Numbered from the stretch's first letter, positions 39,766 to 47,783 are shown. The stretch: 64,000 nucleotides of DNA from Gammaproteobacteria bacterium (GCA_021773175.1 JAJFKO010000035.1:1-64000); one strand, 5' to 3'. Notes: generated by a model not told the origin, from the sequence alone. Made by a program: numbers and translations.

Positions 39766-40133
39766 AGTGTCAGCACCTGTGAATATTGTTCTATTAATGA
39801 ATTGAATTTCTCTTGCTCAATTACCTTCGGAGTTAATAACAGCTCTTCTGGTTTAACATCTCGAGCTGTTAACGAATTAGCATCAACATAAATTTTGTCA
39901 ATGTCGTAAAACTCTAATGATTGATAAATTTTAGCAAGCTCCTTTCGATATTTAGTATTCGGTGCTTGTGATTGACATAATTGCCATATGCCATCACTAA
40001 CAAAAATTATTGCCACGTCATCATAAAATGCACTGGCACCGAGAATCATATCGAGACCTTCTTGTGCTTGTTGATCACCATAAGGTGCTTGTGTTTGTAT
40101 AAATAGAATATTTTTTTTGCTACTCATATTCAC
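39762..40133 (-). CDS. tusC: TusC/DsrF sulfur-relay subunit
   Basis: 123 residues; KNILFIQTQAPYGDQQAQEGLDMILGASAF and VAIIFVSDGIWQL are typical of TusC/DsrF. It forms the TusBCD complex that receives sulfur from TusA. It follows tusD by about 10 bases. Confidence 0.9.
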   Translation of the reverse strand: MNMSSKKNILFIQTQAPYGDQQAQEGLDMILGASAFYDDVAIIFVSDGIWQLCQSQAPNTKYRKELAKIYQSLEFYDIDKIYVDANSLTARDVKPEELLLTPKVIEQEKFNSLIEQYSQVLTL

Positions 40134-40143
40134 TAATCTTGTA

Positions 40144-40545
40144 TCAATGGAATTGTAAAAAACGATCCGCTTGCTGCATCGCTATGAATAGTTGACCAAG
40201 GCCTGCAATCTCTATTTCAGGAAGAGTGTTGCTAGACATTAGTGCGTGTCGCGTGGCTTCATTATTATCGACAATGCCGCGACGTAAGCTGGTTGCAACA
40301 CACGTTTGTAAAGTTATATTGTATTGTTTTGCAAATTCACACCATTTCGTGGCTAGTGCAAGTTCATCTTGTGGGATAACTTGTAACGCTGATGCAATAA
40401 GAGAAGCATCTCCATAAAAAAATACTCTATTGATCGTATGATTTTTTACGACAGCTGCTTGGCAAAATTGTAATGCACTCAATGCGCCTTGACTCGTTGG
40501 CGCTGCAGTTACTAATATACAGAATGTTGTGCTAGTTTGTTGCAT
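40144..40545 (-). CDS. tusD: TusD/DsrE sulfurtransferase subunit
   Basis: 133 residues; FCILVTAAPTSQGALSALQFCQAA and VFFYGDASLIA match TusD/DsrE. The catalytic Cys is in LQTCVATSLRRGI near residue 83. It heads the tusDCBE unit on the minus strand, upstream of which lies the yccA-family gene and its terminator. Confidence 0.9.
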   Translation of the reverse strand: MQQTSTTFCILVTAAPTSQGALSALQFCQAAVVKNHTINRVFFYGDASLIASALQVIPQDELALATKWCEFAKQYNITLQTCVATSLRRGIVDNNEATRHALMSSNTLPEIEIAGLGQLFIAMQQADRFLQFH

Positions 40546-40562
40546 TTGAATTTATTATCCTA

Positions 40563-40601
40563 TAAAAAAAGCCACGGCTATTAGAGCTAATAACCGTGGC
40601 T
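40563..40601 (-). terminator. Intrinsic terminator of the yccA-family gene
   Basis: AGCCACGG...CCGTGGCT (ends at 40570 and 40601) with an inner TATTAG/CTAATA pair forms a strong hairpin. Read on the minus strand it is followed by a run of seven T. Confidence 0.85.
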
Positions 40602-40633
40602 TGTTTTATCGTCATTCTCAATGAGTCCTGTAA

Positions 40634-41314
40634 CTAATCCCGGCCGCTGAAAGCACCCAGAATCTGTAATAAACTGATAAACAAGTTATAAAGGGCAACG
40701 TATAAAGTAATTGTTGCCATTATATAGTTAGTTTCGCCACCATTAATGATTTGACCGGTTTCATATAGGATAAAACCTGCAGATAACAACATGAATCCTG
40801 CAGAAATGGCTAATTGTAACGCTGGCATTGCAAAGAATATGCCGGCAATCATGGCTAAAAATAAAATAATACTACCAACCACAATAAAACTAGAAAGGTA
40901 GCTGAAGTCTTTGCGAGTTGTTAGTGCATAGCCGGATAAAGCTAAAAAGATGATACCGGTGCCACCAAGAGCCGTCATAATTAATTGACCGCCATTAACA
41001 TATGAATGTAGATACATATTTAAGATTGGCCCTAGCGTATAGCCCATGAATCCAGTGAAAGCAAAAATGGCAACCAAACCCCAAGCGCTATTACGTAAAG
41101 CTTGGGTTAAAAGTAATAAACCCATATAGCCAACGATTAGGATGAGGAAATTTACTGGCGCTGCATTAATTGACATGGCATACCAAGCGGTTAAAGCACT
41201 ACATACAAAAGTCATGCTTAATAGTAAATAGGTATTGCGTAAAACCTTGTTGGTTGCCAGGATTGATTCTCCTGCGCGTGTTCTAGTAATCGTTGCCGTT
41301 TTATTGTCTTGCAT
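40634..41314 (-). CDS. Bax inhibitor-1/YccA-family inner-membrane protein
   Basis: 226 residues with about seven hydrophobic helices; LRNTYLLLSMTFVCSALTAWYAM near residue 26 and the C-terminal LYVALYNLFISLLQILGAFSGRD are YccA/BI-1 signatures. In E. coli YccA modulates the FtsH protease; eukaryotic BI-1 proteins leak calcium. A GAGGG ribosome site precedes the ATG. It is single, with its own terminator. Confidence 0.92.
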   Translation of the reverse strand: MQDNKTATITRTRAGESILATNKVLRNTYLLLSMTFVCSALTAWYAMSINAAPVNFLILIVGYMGLLLLTQALRNSAWGLVAIFAFTGFMGYTLGPILNMYLHSYVNGGQLIMTALGGTGIIFLALSGYALTTRKDFSYLSSFIVVGSIILFLAMIAGIFFAMPALQLAISAGFMLLSAGFILYETGQIINGGETNYIMATITLYVALYNLFISLLQILGAFSGRD

Positions 41315-41519
41315 CTGTCACACCCTCTGATGGTTAATAATAAGCCATATTGATTAACTTGTAAGTTTAACACATTATCTGGTGCTGTCGAGTTTATAAG
41401 CATGTAAATAATTGACTCTAGATAACGCAAGGAACTGAGACAAAAGGGATTTTCCATAAATATTATTATCAACCCTTTGCCTTTTGGAAAATTTACGGTA
41501 TGCTCTCACAAATCCGAGT

Positions 41520-41608
41520 GGAGAGATGGCTGAGTGGTTGAAAGCGGCGGTCTTGAAAACCGTTGAGCCTTATGGGCTCCGGGGGTTCGAATCCCTCTCT
41601 CTCTGCCA
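41520..41608 (+). tRNA. tRNA-Ser (anticodon TGA)
   Basis: An 89-base tRNA with a long variable arm, anticodon loop CTTGAAA, T-loop GGTTCGAATCC and encoded GCCA end. It reads UCA codons. It ends 23 bases before the uvrY start, so both may be on one transcript. Confidence 0.95.
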
Positions 41609-41631
41609 TAGTATGTCGTAAGGAGTTGAGC

Positions 41632-42288
41632 TTGATCACTGTATTGTTAGTTGATGATCACCAATTGATACGCACAGCAATTAAAAATCTATTAGATGGT
41701 GTTGATGGTATCCGTGTTATTGGTGATGCAAATAGTGGTGAAGAAGCCGTTAAAGTAGCAAGGGCGAAAGCGCCTAATGTTGTCTTGATGGATATCAAAA
41801 TGCCTGGTATTGGTGGCTTAGAAGCTGCGCGTAAGATTCTTCGATATAATCCTGATATTAAAATTTTAGGTTTGTCTGCTTGTAAAGATGACCCTCTACC
41901 TGCACGATTTGTGCAAGCCGGAGCTTCTGGTTTTGTTACCAAAGATGCAGGTATTGAAGAGCTGGTTCGCGCCATTCGAGAAGTACATGCAGGTAAGCGT
42001 TATCTAACGCCTGAAATTGCCCAAAGTATTGCATTGCATCATTTAGTTGAAGACGCATCTCCTTTAGAAATTCTGTCTGAACGTGAATTACAAGTCATGA
42101 TCATGATTACTAGTGGTCAGAAAGTGCAGGAAATCTCTGATAAGTTATGTTTAAGTCCGAAAACAGTTAATAGTTATCGTTACCGACTCTTTGAAAAGCT
42201 TAATGTTAACAGCGATGTTGAGTTAACGCATTTAGCGATTAAACACGGTTTAATCGATCTTAATACTCTAACCGATAAGCAAATGTGA
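41632..42288 (+). CDS. uvrY: UvrY/GacA/LetA-type response regulator
   Basis: Starting from TTG at 41632 (AAGGAG 7 bases before) gives 218 residues, the usual UvrY/GacA length, and the standard N-terminus MITVLLVDDHQLIRTAIKNLL. The receiver has phospho-acceptor D54 in VVLMDIKMPG. The LuxR/NarL-type HTH is at the C-terminus (LSERELQVMIMITSGQKVQEISDKLCLSPKTVNSYRYRLFEKL). With its sensor (BarA/GacS/LetS, not in the window) it turns on CsrA-antagonising small RNAs. The uvrY-uvrC-pgsA order is conserved in Gammaproteobacteria. The upstream extension of this frame runs into the tRNA and was rejected. Confidence 0.93.
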   Translation: MITVLLVDDHQLIRTAIKNLLDGVDGIRVIGDANSGEEAVKVARAKAPNVVLMDIKMPGIGGLEAARKILRYNPDIKILGLSACKDDPLPARFVQAGASGFVTKDAGIEELVRAIREVHAGKRYLTPEIAQSIALHHLVEDASPLEILSERELQVMIMITSGQKVQEISDKLCLSPKTVNSYRYRLFEKLNVNSDVELTHLAIKHGLIDLNTLTDKQM

Positions 42289-42294
42289 GCAACA

Positions 42295-44118
42295 TTGGCC
42301 GCTGCAACCTTTGATATACCATCCTTTCTACGTTCTCTGCCAGCACGCCCTGGTATTTATAAAATGCTGGATATCAACGATCACGTTTTATATGTTGGCA
42401 AAGCGCGACGTTTAGATAAACGTGTTGCAAGTTATTTTCAGCGTACCACGAATAATAAAACTCAAGCACTTATCAGCCACATCTGTAATATTGAAATTGT
42501 CATCGCCAACAGTGAAGTTGAAGCGCTGATCTTAGAAAGTAATCTCATTAAAGAATTACGACCCAAATATAATATCCTATTACGTGATGATAAAAGTTAT
42601 CCTTATGTTTATTTGAGTGATCATGACTATCCGCGATTGAGCATGTATCGTGGAGTTAAAAGTAAAAAGGGTCGCTACTTTGGACCTTACCCCAGCGTAT
42701 TAGCTGTCCGTGAAACGTTAAATATCTTACAAAAAGTTTTTAAAATTCGTTCTTGTCAGGATACGTTTTTTCGCAACCGTACTCGACCTTGTTTGCAGTA
42801 TCAAATAAAACGTTGTAGCGCGCCCTGTGTTGCTTATATTAGTCCGCAACAGTACGCGGAAGACTTGCAAAATGCCGTTGCATTATTATCTGGGAAAAGT
42901 CAGCAGCTATTAAAAACGCTACAACAGCAAATGGAACACGCCGCTGAAAATTTAAATTTTGAAGAAGCGGCCAAGTTACGCGATCAAATCATGAGTATTC
43001 GTCAATTACAAGAAAAGCAAAGTGTCGATAGCGGTGGTAAAGATACCGATATTATTGCACTAGCAGAAAGTGCCGGGCAATTTTGTATTCAAGTTTTATT
43101 TATTCGCGATGGTCGTTTGTTAGGAAGTAAACTTTATTATCCAAAAACACCGCGTGATGCCGAGGTAGAAGAAGTATTAACTGCTTTTATTACACAATTT
43201 TATTTCGCAAATTTAACGTATTCATTGCCTAAAGAAATATTGGTGAATCATGCGGTGGCAGATCATGATGTTTTCATTGCTGCAATTGCGGAGCGTTGGC
43301 AGCATAAGCTTGAAATCAATCAGCCACAACGTGGTGAACGTGTTAAATGGCTAGAAATGGCAGAGCATAATGCTGAGCAAGCAATCGCGACCAAGCTTGC
43401 GAGCAAAGCTAGCATGGAACAAGCGTGGTTAAGTTTGCAAAAGAATTTAGTTTTGGAAACCTTGCCAAAACGGATGGAATGTTTTGATATCAGTCATAGC
43501 AGTGGTGAAGCTACGGTTGCATCGTGTGTGGTGTTTGATTTAAATGGTCCATTAAAATCAGATTATCGGCGTTTCAATATTAAAGATATTACACCTGGTG
43601 ATGATTATGCGGCAATGTACCAAGCGTTACAGCGACGTTATTTACGCATGAAAAAAGAAGATGGCAAGTTACCTGATATTTTAGTGATTGATGGTGGTAA
43701 AGGACAACTAACACAGGCTCAAACCGTATTAGAAGAATTACAAATTGATGAAATATTATTGCTGGGTGTGGCGAAAGGCGTCACGCGTAAACCTGGATTA
43801 GAAACAATTTTTCGTTGCGGCATCCAAACAACACCGATAGTTGTTAAACTGAATCAACAAGCATTACATCTGATACAACAAATTCGTGATGAGGCACATC
43901 GTTTTGCTATCACCGGGCATCGACAACAGCGCGGTAAAAAGCGCCAGCGTTCGGTATTAGAAGATATCCCTGGAATTGGAGCTAAGCGTCGTAAAGCATT
44001 ATTACAGCGCTTTGGAGGTCTACAAGAATTAGCCAAGGCGAGCTTAGCTGAGATTGAGAAAACGGAAGGAATTAGTACAGAATTGGCGAAATTGATTTAT
44101 ACCTGTTTTCACGATTAG
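42295..44118 (+). CDS. uvrC: Excinuclease ABC subunit C
   Basis: 607 residues, full length. It makes the two incisions in nucleotide excision repair. An N-terminal GIY-YIG nuclease (PGIYKMLDINDHVLYVGKAR), a UVR motif (NFEEAAKLRDQI near residue 220), the RNase H-like nuclease with FDISHSSGEATVASCVVF near residue 397 and VIDGGKGQL near residue 463, and a C-terminal helix-hairpin-helix (LEDIPGIGAKRRKALLQRFGG). The start is TTG at 42295, 6 bases after the uvrY stop. Confidence 0.96.
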   Translation: MAAATFDIPSFLRSLPARPGIYKMLDINDHVLYVGKARRLDKRVASYFQRTTNNKTQALISHICNIEIVIANSEVEALILESNLIKELRPKYNILLRDDKSYPYVYLSDHDYPRLSMYRGVKSKKGRYFGPYPSVLAVRETLNILQKVFKIRSCQDTFFRNRTRPCLQYQIKRCSAPCVAYISPQQYAEDLQNAVALLSGKSQQLLKTLQQQMEHAAENLNFEEAAKLRDQIMSIRQLQEKQSVDSGGKDTDIIALAESAGQFCIQVLFIRDGRLLGSKLYYPKTPRDAEVEEVLTAFITQFYFANLTYSLPKEILVNHAVADHDVFIAAIAERWQHKLEINQPQRGERVKWLEMAEHNAEQAIATKLASKASMEQAWLSLQKNLVLETLPKRMECFDISHSSGEATVASCVVFDLNGPLKSDYRRFNIKDITPGDDYAAMYQALQRRYLRMKKEDGKLPDILVIDGGKGQLTQAQTVLEELQIDEILLLGVAKGVTRKPGLETIFRCGIQTTPIVVKLNQQALHLIQQIRDEAHRFAITGHRQQRGKKRQRSVLEDIPGIGAKRRKALLQRFGGLQELAKASLAEIEKTEGISTELAKLIYTCFHD

Positions 44119-44181
44119 AAAACCAGAGTAGACTTGCGACATTCTGTAAACGCCTGGAAGTTATATATTAGGTAACCGTCA

Positions 44182-44733
44182 ATGCAATTTAACATTCCGA
44201 ACCTGTTAACCTTACTCCGGATCTTGTTGATTCCCGTCATTGCGGCTTTATATTACTTACCATTCCATTGGGTGCCAGCAACGACAGCTATTATTTTTAC
44301 TATTGCAGCCATTACTGATTGGCTAGATGGTTATTTGGCTCGAAGTTTAAATCAAACTTCTTCTTTTGGGCGTTTTCTTGATCCGGTTGCAGATAAACTA
44401 ATTATTGCCGTAGTTTTAGTCTTACTCGTTAGCGATCATCACTTACCCTACCTAAGTTTACCGGCTGCCGTCATAATTGGTCGAGAAATAGTCATTTCAG
44501 CGCTGCGCGAATGGATGGCGGAATTGGGTAAACGTGCTAGTGTCGCAGTTTCTATGCTCGGTAAGAGTAAAACATTTATACAAATGTTGGCATTAATCGT
44601 TTTATTAGCTGCACGAGATGTAGGTGGTAACTGGCTGTTGTTGGGCTATGTATTACTTTATGTAGCTGCATTACTAACACTTTGGTCGATGTTGATCTAT
44701 TTACGTGCAGCATGGCCAGAGCTGGTTGCTTAG
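44182..44733 (+). CDS. pgsA: CDP-diacylglycerol-glycerol-3-phosphate 3-phosphatidyltransferase
   Basis: 183 residues with several membrane helices and the CDP-alcohol phosphotransferase motif DWLDGYLARSLNQTSSFGRF-LDPVADK near residue 49 (D-x2-DG-x2-AR-x8-G-x3-D-x3-D). It makes phosphatidylglycerophosphate, the precursor of phosphatidylglycerol and cardiolipin. It closes the uvrY-uvrC-pgsA group and is followed by tRNA genes, as in many Gammaproteobacteria. Confidence 0.96.
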   Translation: MQFNIPNLLTLLRILLIPVIAALYYLPFHWVPATTAIIFTIAAITDWLDGYLARSLNQTSSFGRFLDPVADKLIIAVVLVLLVSDHHLPYLSLPAAVIIGREIVISALREWMAELGKRASVAVSMLGKSKTFIQMLALIVLLAARDVGGNWLLLGYVLLYVAALLTLWSMLIYLRAAWPELVA

Positions 44734-44772
44734 AGGAAATTTTTTATATAATTATTTAATTTGAGATGCTGC

Positions 44773-44800
44773 TTGACAGGTGTTAATTCTTGGCTAGAAT
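44773..44800 (+). promoter_or_regulatory. Promoter of the tRNA-Gly gene
   Basis: TTGACA at 44773-44778 and TAGAAT at 44795-44800 are separated by 16 bases and lie 15 bases before the tRNA. Confidence 0.75.
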
Positions 44801-44815
44801 ACACAACTCTGTCGG

Positions 44816-44890
44816 GCGGGAATAGCTCAGTGGTAGAGCACAACCTTGCCAAGGTTGGGGTCGCGAGTTCGAGCCTCGTTTCCCGCTCCA
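44816..44890 (+). tRNA. tRNA-Gly (anticodon GCC)
   Basis: A standard cloverleaf with anticodon loop TTGCCAA, T-loop AGTTCGAGCCT and encoded CCA. The acceptor GCGGGAA pairs with TTCCCGC. Confidence 0.95.
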
Positions 44891-44905
44891 TTAACGATAG
44901 ATGTT

Positions 44906-44930
44906 AATCCCCCATAAGGGGATTTTTTAT
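44906..44930 (+). terminator. Intrinsic terminator after tRNA-Gly
   Basis: AATCCCC (44906-44912) pairs with GGGGATT (44918-44924), followed by TTTT, so the downstream tRNA-Cys likely has its own promoter or depends on read-through. A further TAGGACT/AGTCCTA inverted repeat lies at about 45004-45030, just before tRNA-Cys. Confidence 0.75.
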
Positions 44931-45038
44931 TAGAGATAATGAATTTCAAGGCGATAGCCAAGGAATAAGGATGAAACGCAAAAACGTTTGTGCAAATCCT
45001 AGTAGGACTTAGAGTTAACCCTAGTCCTATTTAGAACT

Positions 45039-45112
45039 GGCTGGGTGGCAGAGTGGTTATGCAGCGGCCTGCAAAGCCGTTTACGCCGGTTCGATTCCGG
45101 CCTCAGCCTCCA
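45039..45112 (+). tRNA. tRNA-Cys (anticodon GCA)
   Basis: A 74-base cloverleaf with anticodon loop CTGCAAA, T-loop GGTTCGATTCC and encoded CCA. A perfect 8-base-pair hairpin (CACACTAC/GTAGTGTG, 45111-45130) follows and may be a processing signal before tRNA-Leu. Confidence 0.95.
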
Positions 45113-45151
45113 CACTACTTTGGTAGTGTGTTAGTTATCTCAAACGATTAT

Positions 45152-45239
45152 GCCCAGGTGGCGAAATTGGTAGACGCAAGGGACTTAAAATCCCTCGAGT
45201 GAATAACTCGTGCCGGTTCGACTCCGGCCCTGGGCACCA
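45152..45239 (+). tRNA. tRNA-Leu (anticodon TAA)
   Basis: An 88-base tRNA with a long variable arm, anticodon loop CTTAAAA, T-loop GGTTCGACTCC and encoded ACCA end. It reads UUA codons. Confidence 0.95.
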
Positions 45240-45241
45240 CC

Positions 45242-45370
45242 TTTCTTCTCTCGTTTTTTATTCGTTAATTTTCCATTATCTTGTATCAAAATGTGGAAGA
45301 ATAAATCAATTAATTTATCAAGCATATCAACAATAGCTTGTATGGCACGCTTAGTTTTGTCATAGCTCAA
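45242..45370 (-). pseudogene. Possible C-terminal remnant of a Fic-type gene beside tRNA-Leu
   Basis: The minus strand encodes AIVDMLDKLIDLFFHILIQDNGKLTNKKREK, after which the frame runs straight into the tRNA-Leu gene. The NGKL-x-x-KKREK pattern recalls the C-terminal region of some Fic-family proteins. Identification is by memory and weak. The position at a tRNA 3' end fits a decayed insertion. Confidence 0.3.
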
Positions 45371-45403
45371 TTGATACTCAGCAACAGCTGCACTCAGTGA
45401 TGC

Positions 45404-46528
45404 CTAATTTGATTTTTTGTCTGATTCATAAAGTAAGTGAATCAACCGCCAAAGCTTCTGTTGCTGAGACGGTTCGACATCATTTATGGAGATTAATTGA
45501 ATCTGCTTATCTTGCTCAATTTGTACAAAGAAATGCATATGATAAGCGCTTATATTTTTATTCTCACAAGATATGGCAACTTCCAAAATCGGTATCAACT
45601 TAGTTTCATAATGGCGGTCTGTGCTGCTGAAATTACCTAGACTATAACAGCATAATTTATCATCGATGAACTCACTGGGTTGCAACACATGTGGATGCGA
45701 ACCTAATAGTAAGTCAAAGCCATTATTCATGAAGCTATTGGCATGCTGTTGAGTTTGTGCTTGTGGAAAATGTTGATATTCTCGATCCCAATGTGGCATG
45801 CCTAATAGAAAGTCTATATTCTGCTGTTGCTTTTCATGATGCCAATCAATGTTAGTAATATCTGATGAGCGATAAACAACATTTCTTTTTTCAAGAAATG
45901 CTTCGCCATTCATTAAATGCGTCCAAGCAGAAACGCCTAAGGTCAGTCCTTGTTTTGCTGGCAGAGTAATGTAGGGCTGACTAGATACGTTATCATTACC
46001 AACAACATGAATGCCAAGCTTTTCTTTTAATAGATTGGTTCCACAATTAAATATTTCATCTGCTTCGTCACGACTATGGTTGTTTGCTACACCAAAGATT
46101 ATCTGCTCATTAGGTAGCGTTATTTGCTGTAAAATTTTTTCAACATAATGTAGAGGCATTGAGAAATTGACAAATCTTTTAACTTTCTTGTTTAGAGGTT
46201 TATCAGTAATGGGTGCTTCACAATTTAGGATAAAGTAATCAGAGGACTCTATTAATTGACATAGTTGTGACGATAATAATGGAACCTTATCGTAAGCCAG
46301 CTGCATAAGATCGCCAGCAAACATGAGCTTAATTGTTTGCTCTGTCGAGCTAGACGTGTTTGGACGTTGATATTGCAGAGGCATTTTCATCATTCCAGTA
46401 AAATTTCTTTTGCTGGGTTGTAAAAAGTAAAAAGGTAATTGCAAAGTGTAGCGCCAGTCATATGGCGATATCAGTGTATTTCTTAAATACTTAGTAAGTA
46501 AAGAGCGAGATTCTGTACTGTTCCTCAT
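45404..46528 (-). CDS. CapA-family protein (PgsA/CapA-like metallophosphatase fold)
   Basis: 374 residues of the poly-gamma-glutamate/CapA family: KLMFAGDLMQLAYD near residue 66, NCEAPIT near residue 98, ANNHSRDE near residue 148, and LLLGSHPHVLQPSEFIDDKLCCYSLGNF near residue 277. These metal-binding positions follow the calcineurin-like arrangement. Canonical CapA proteins are membrane-anchored; no signal or membrane segment is evident here. No capB/C genes are nearby, so a role in capsule synthesis cannot be assumed. AAGGG precedes the ATG. The 3' end lies next to the tRNA cluster. Confidence 0.85.
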   Translation of the reverse strand: MRNSTESRSLLTKYLRNTLISPYDWRYTLQLPFYFLQPSKRNFTGMMKMPLQYQRPNTSSSTEQTIKLMFAGDLMQLAYDKVPLLSSQLCQLIESSDYFILNCEAPITDKPLNKKVKRFVNFSMPLHYVEKILQQITLPNEQIIFGVANNHSRDEADEIFNCGTNLLKEKLGIHVVGNDNVSSQPYITLPAKQGLTLGVSAWTHLMNGEAFLEKRNVVYRSSDITNIDWHHEKQQQNIDFLLGMPHWDREYQHFPQAQTQQHANSFMNNGFDLLLGSHPHVLQPSEFIDDKLCCYSLGNFSSTDRHYETKLIPILEVAISCENKNISAYHMHFFVQIEQDKQIQLISINDVEPSQQQKLWRLIHLLYESDKKSN

Positions 46529-46930
46529 CTTGACCCTTAATCTTCAGTTTATATAGTTAGTGTATAGCATCTTCGTATAAACGAAAGAGTCTTTATTTTA
46601 ATTAAATATATTAGCGGCAGGGAATGCCGTGATGGTTTCTAGGTTGATGCAAGAACCTACCATGATCTTAATTTGCGGAAATCATCTTCCTTTAGGGAGG
46701 TGATGGCGTCAAAAAACTAACGTTGACAGAATATACGTCGGTTCCAGGCATATGTAATTTAGGAATATACCTTGTAAGTATAAATTTCAAGATCAGTATT
46801 AAAACATAAATCATTTAAAAAATAACAATTTATCATAGTGCTAGGAATATTAACTCATATTAAATTAATTAATCATGCATATAATGCAAAATTAAATTGA
46901 CATTAATTATAATTCGAATAAAATTCAAAT

Positions 46931-46975
46931 TAATTTCGAATTGACATGGGTCTTGTAACAGGTAATTCGAAATTA
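46931..46975. repeat. 12-bp perfect inverted repeat TAATTTCGAATT
   Basis: TAATTTCGAATT (46931-46942) and AATTCGAAATTA (46964-46975) flank TTGACA and a 15-base spacer. A transcription-factor site overlapping a promoter is plausible; the downstream HTH gene is a candidate regulator. Confidence 0.55.
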
Positions 46976-47038
46976 TTGTCAGTATTTAAGTTTGTGTATA
47001 CGAATTGAAAATATTGGATATATAAAAAGATTGACGAC

Positions 47039-47096
47039 AAACCTTTTTAAAAAGTCTTTTGACGAAATATACCCAAAGGGCACAGGTAAAAGGTTT
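47039..47096. repeat. Dispersed structured repeat, copy 2
   Basis: AAACCTTTT (47039-47047) pairs with AAAAGGTTT (47088-47096). Between them is tacccaaagggcac (47070-47083), identical to copy 1 at 7508-7521. Its minus strand matches copy 3 over about 30 bases with three changes. Confidence 0.65.
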
Positions 47097-47112
47097 TGCG
47101 GAAATCCGAACA

Positions 47113-47148
47113 TAAAAAAACCTGAGTAGATGGCAGTCTACTCAGGTT
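47113..47148 (-). terminator. Strong minus-strand intrinsic terminator
   Basis: AACCTGAGTAGA (47119-47130) and TCTACTCAGGTT (47137-47148) form a perfect 12-base-pair stem. On the minus strand it is followed by TTTTT. No minus-strand protein gene ends here, which points to a small RNA. Confidence 0.75.
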
Positions 47149-47240
47149 AATTGGAAGTTGTAAGAGATGGCTCTTCTTAACTATGAGCACGGGAAAAGTA
47201 TATCAACCGTCGCCATGAATGGGAAGAGCCATCACTCATG
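47119..47240 (-). ncRNA. Candidate small RNA antisense to the leader of the HTH gene
   Basis: On the minus strand the segment consists of a long closing stem (GATGGCTCTTC at 47223-47233 with GAAGAGCCATC at 47166-47176, 11 perfect pairs around a ~46-base loop), then a linker and the intrinsic terminator. That is the layout of a free-standing structured RNA. The 5' end and promoter could not be fixed, and no known family is recognised. The same stem would also form in the plus-strand leader of the HTH gene. Confidence 0.45.
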
Positions 47241-47268
47241 TTTCGTAAAATTAATCTGGAGTGACTAA

Positions 47269-47658
47269 ATGTTTACCTATAATGTAAAGCAGAATGATGA
47301 TGTAAATTTACCCATCAACAATCTTATCAATCTTAAGAATCCACCATTAAAAAAACAAAGCAGTAAGGTTAGTAATCCTATTTTAGAATCATTAGCAGAG
47401 CAGTTTTCTACAGATGATGTTTATAATCGTTTTATTAATCAACCTGCGCCATGGAAAACAATGGTAAAAGAAATATTGGCGTTACCAGATTTTACTAAAT
47501 CACGTATTGCTCGTGAACTTGGTATATCACGACGTACAATTAATCGCTGGTTAGTTGGCGAAACAGATAGACCTCATAACCGCAGCTTTTCACGTTTGTT
47601 TCGTTTATATTGTAAGCTTTGTATCGACCATACGAAGGTAAAGCAAGCAGATGCATAA
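47269..47658 (+). CDS. Small helix-turn-helix DNA-binding protein
   Basis: 129 residues. The HTH is SRIARELGISRRTINRWLVGE at about 82-102, of the Cro/XRE or resolvase-like type; the N-terminus is polar and disordered. GGAG lies 8 bases before the ATG. It follows a palindrome-rich leader, which fits an autoregulated repressor, but its targets are unknown. It resembles short conserved HTH proteins of phages and plasmids, though no other phage gene is present. Confidence 0.6.
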   Translation: MFTYNVKQNDDVNLPINNLINLKNPPLKKQSSKVSNPILESLAEQFSTDDVYNRFINQPAPWKTMVKEILALPDFTKSRIARELGISRRTINRWLVGETDRPHNRSFSRLFRLYCKLCIDHTKVKQADA

Positions 47659-47742
47659 TTGTGATGATTGACTTCAGGCGTAGTGACAGTAACTTTATGC
47701 TTTTTGTTACTACGTCTGTTTGTATTATCTCTAGGATGATTA

Positions 47743-47783
47743 ACAAAGAGAGTGGTGTTTAGTGTAAGTCCTGACGTATAATC
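47743..47783 (+). promoter_or_regulatory. Upstream region of glsA with TATAAT and a motif shared with the luxR pair
   Basis: TATAAT lies at 47777-47782. Just upstream, CAAAGAG...GTGTTTA..GTAAGT.CTGA (47744-47773) closely matches 52266-52295 before the first LuxR gene. Confidence 0.4.

Larger units (their letters stand above)
46529..47268. other. 740-base AT-rich, palindrome-rich interval
   Basis: No credible gene of normal size lies here. It contains an inverted repeat at 46931-46975, dispersed repeat copy 2 at 47039-47096, a strong minus-strand terminator at 47113-47148 and a long stem at 47166-47233. TAGGTT/AACCTA near 46640-46660 and a GGGAGG followed by a 6-codon frame near 46696 are minor features. 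Confidence 0.6.

Noticed and set aside
41563-41631. Upstream extension of uvrY beginning inside tRNA-Ser
   Set aside because: The TTG at 41632 with AAGGAG gives the family's standard 218-residue length; the extension is tRNA sequence.
44773-45239. Repeated hairpins among tRNA genes as a CRISPR or integron array
   Set aside because: Each is explained by tRNA arms, a terminator or a processing stem; there are no regular spacers.
45404-46528. CapA-like gene as evidence for a poly-gamma-glutamate capsule
   Set aside because: No capB, capC or capE neighbours and no membrane anchor are seen, so only the family is assigned.
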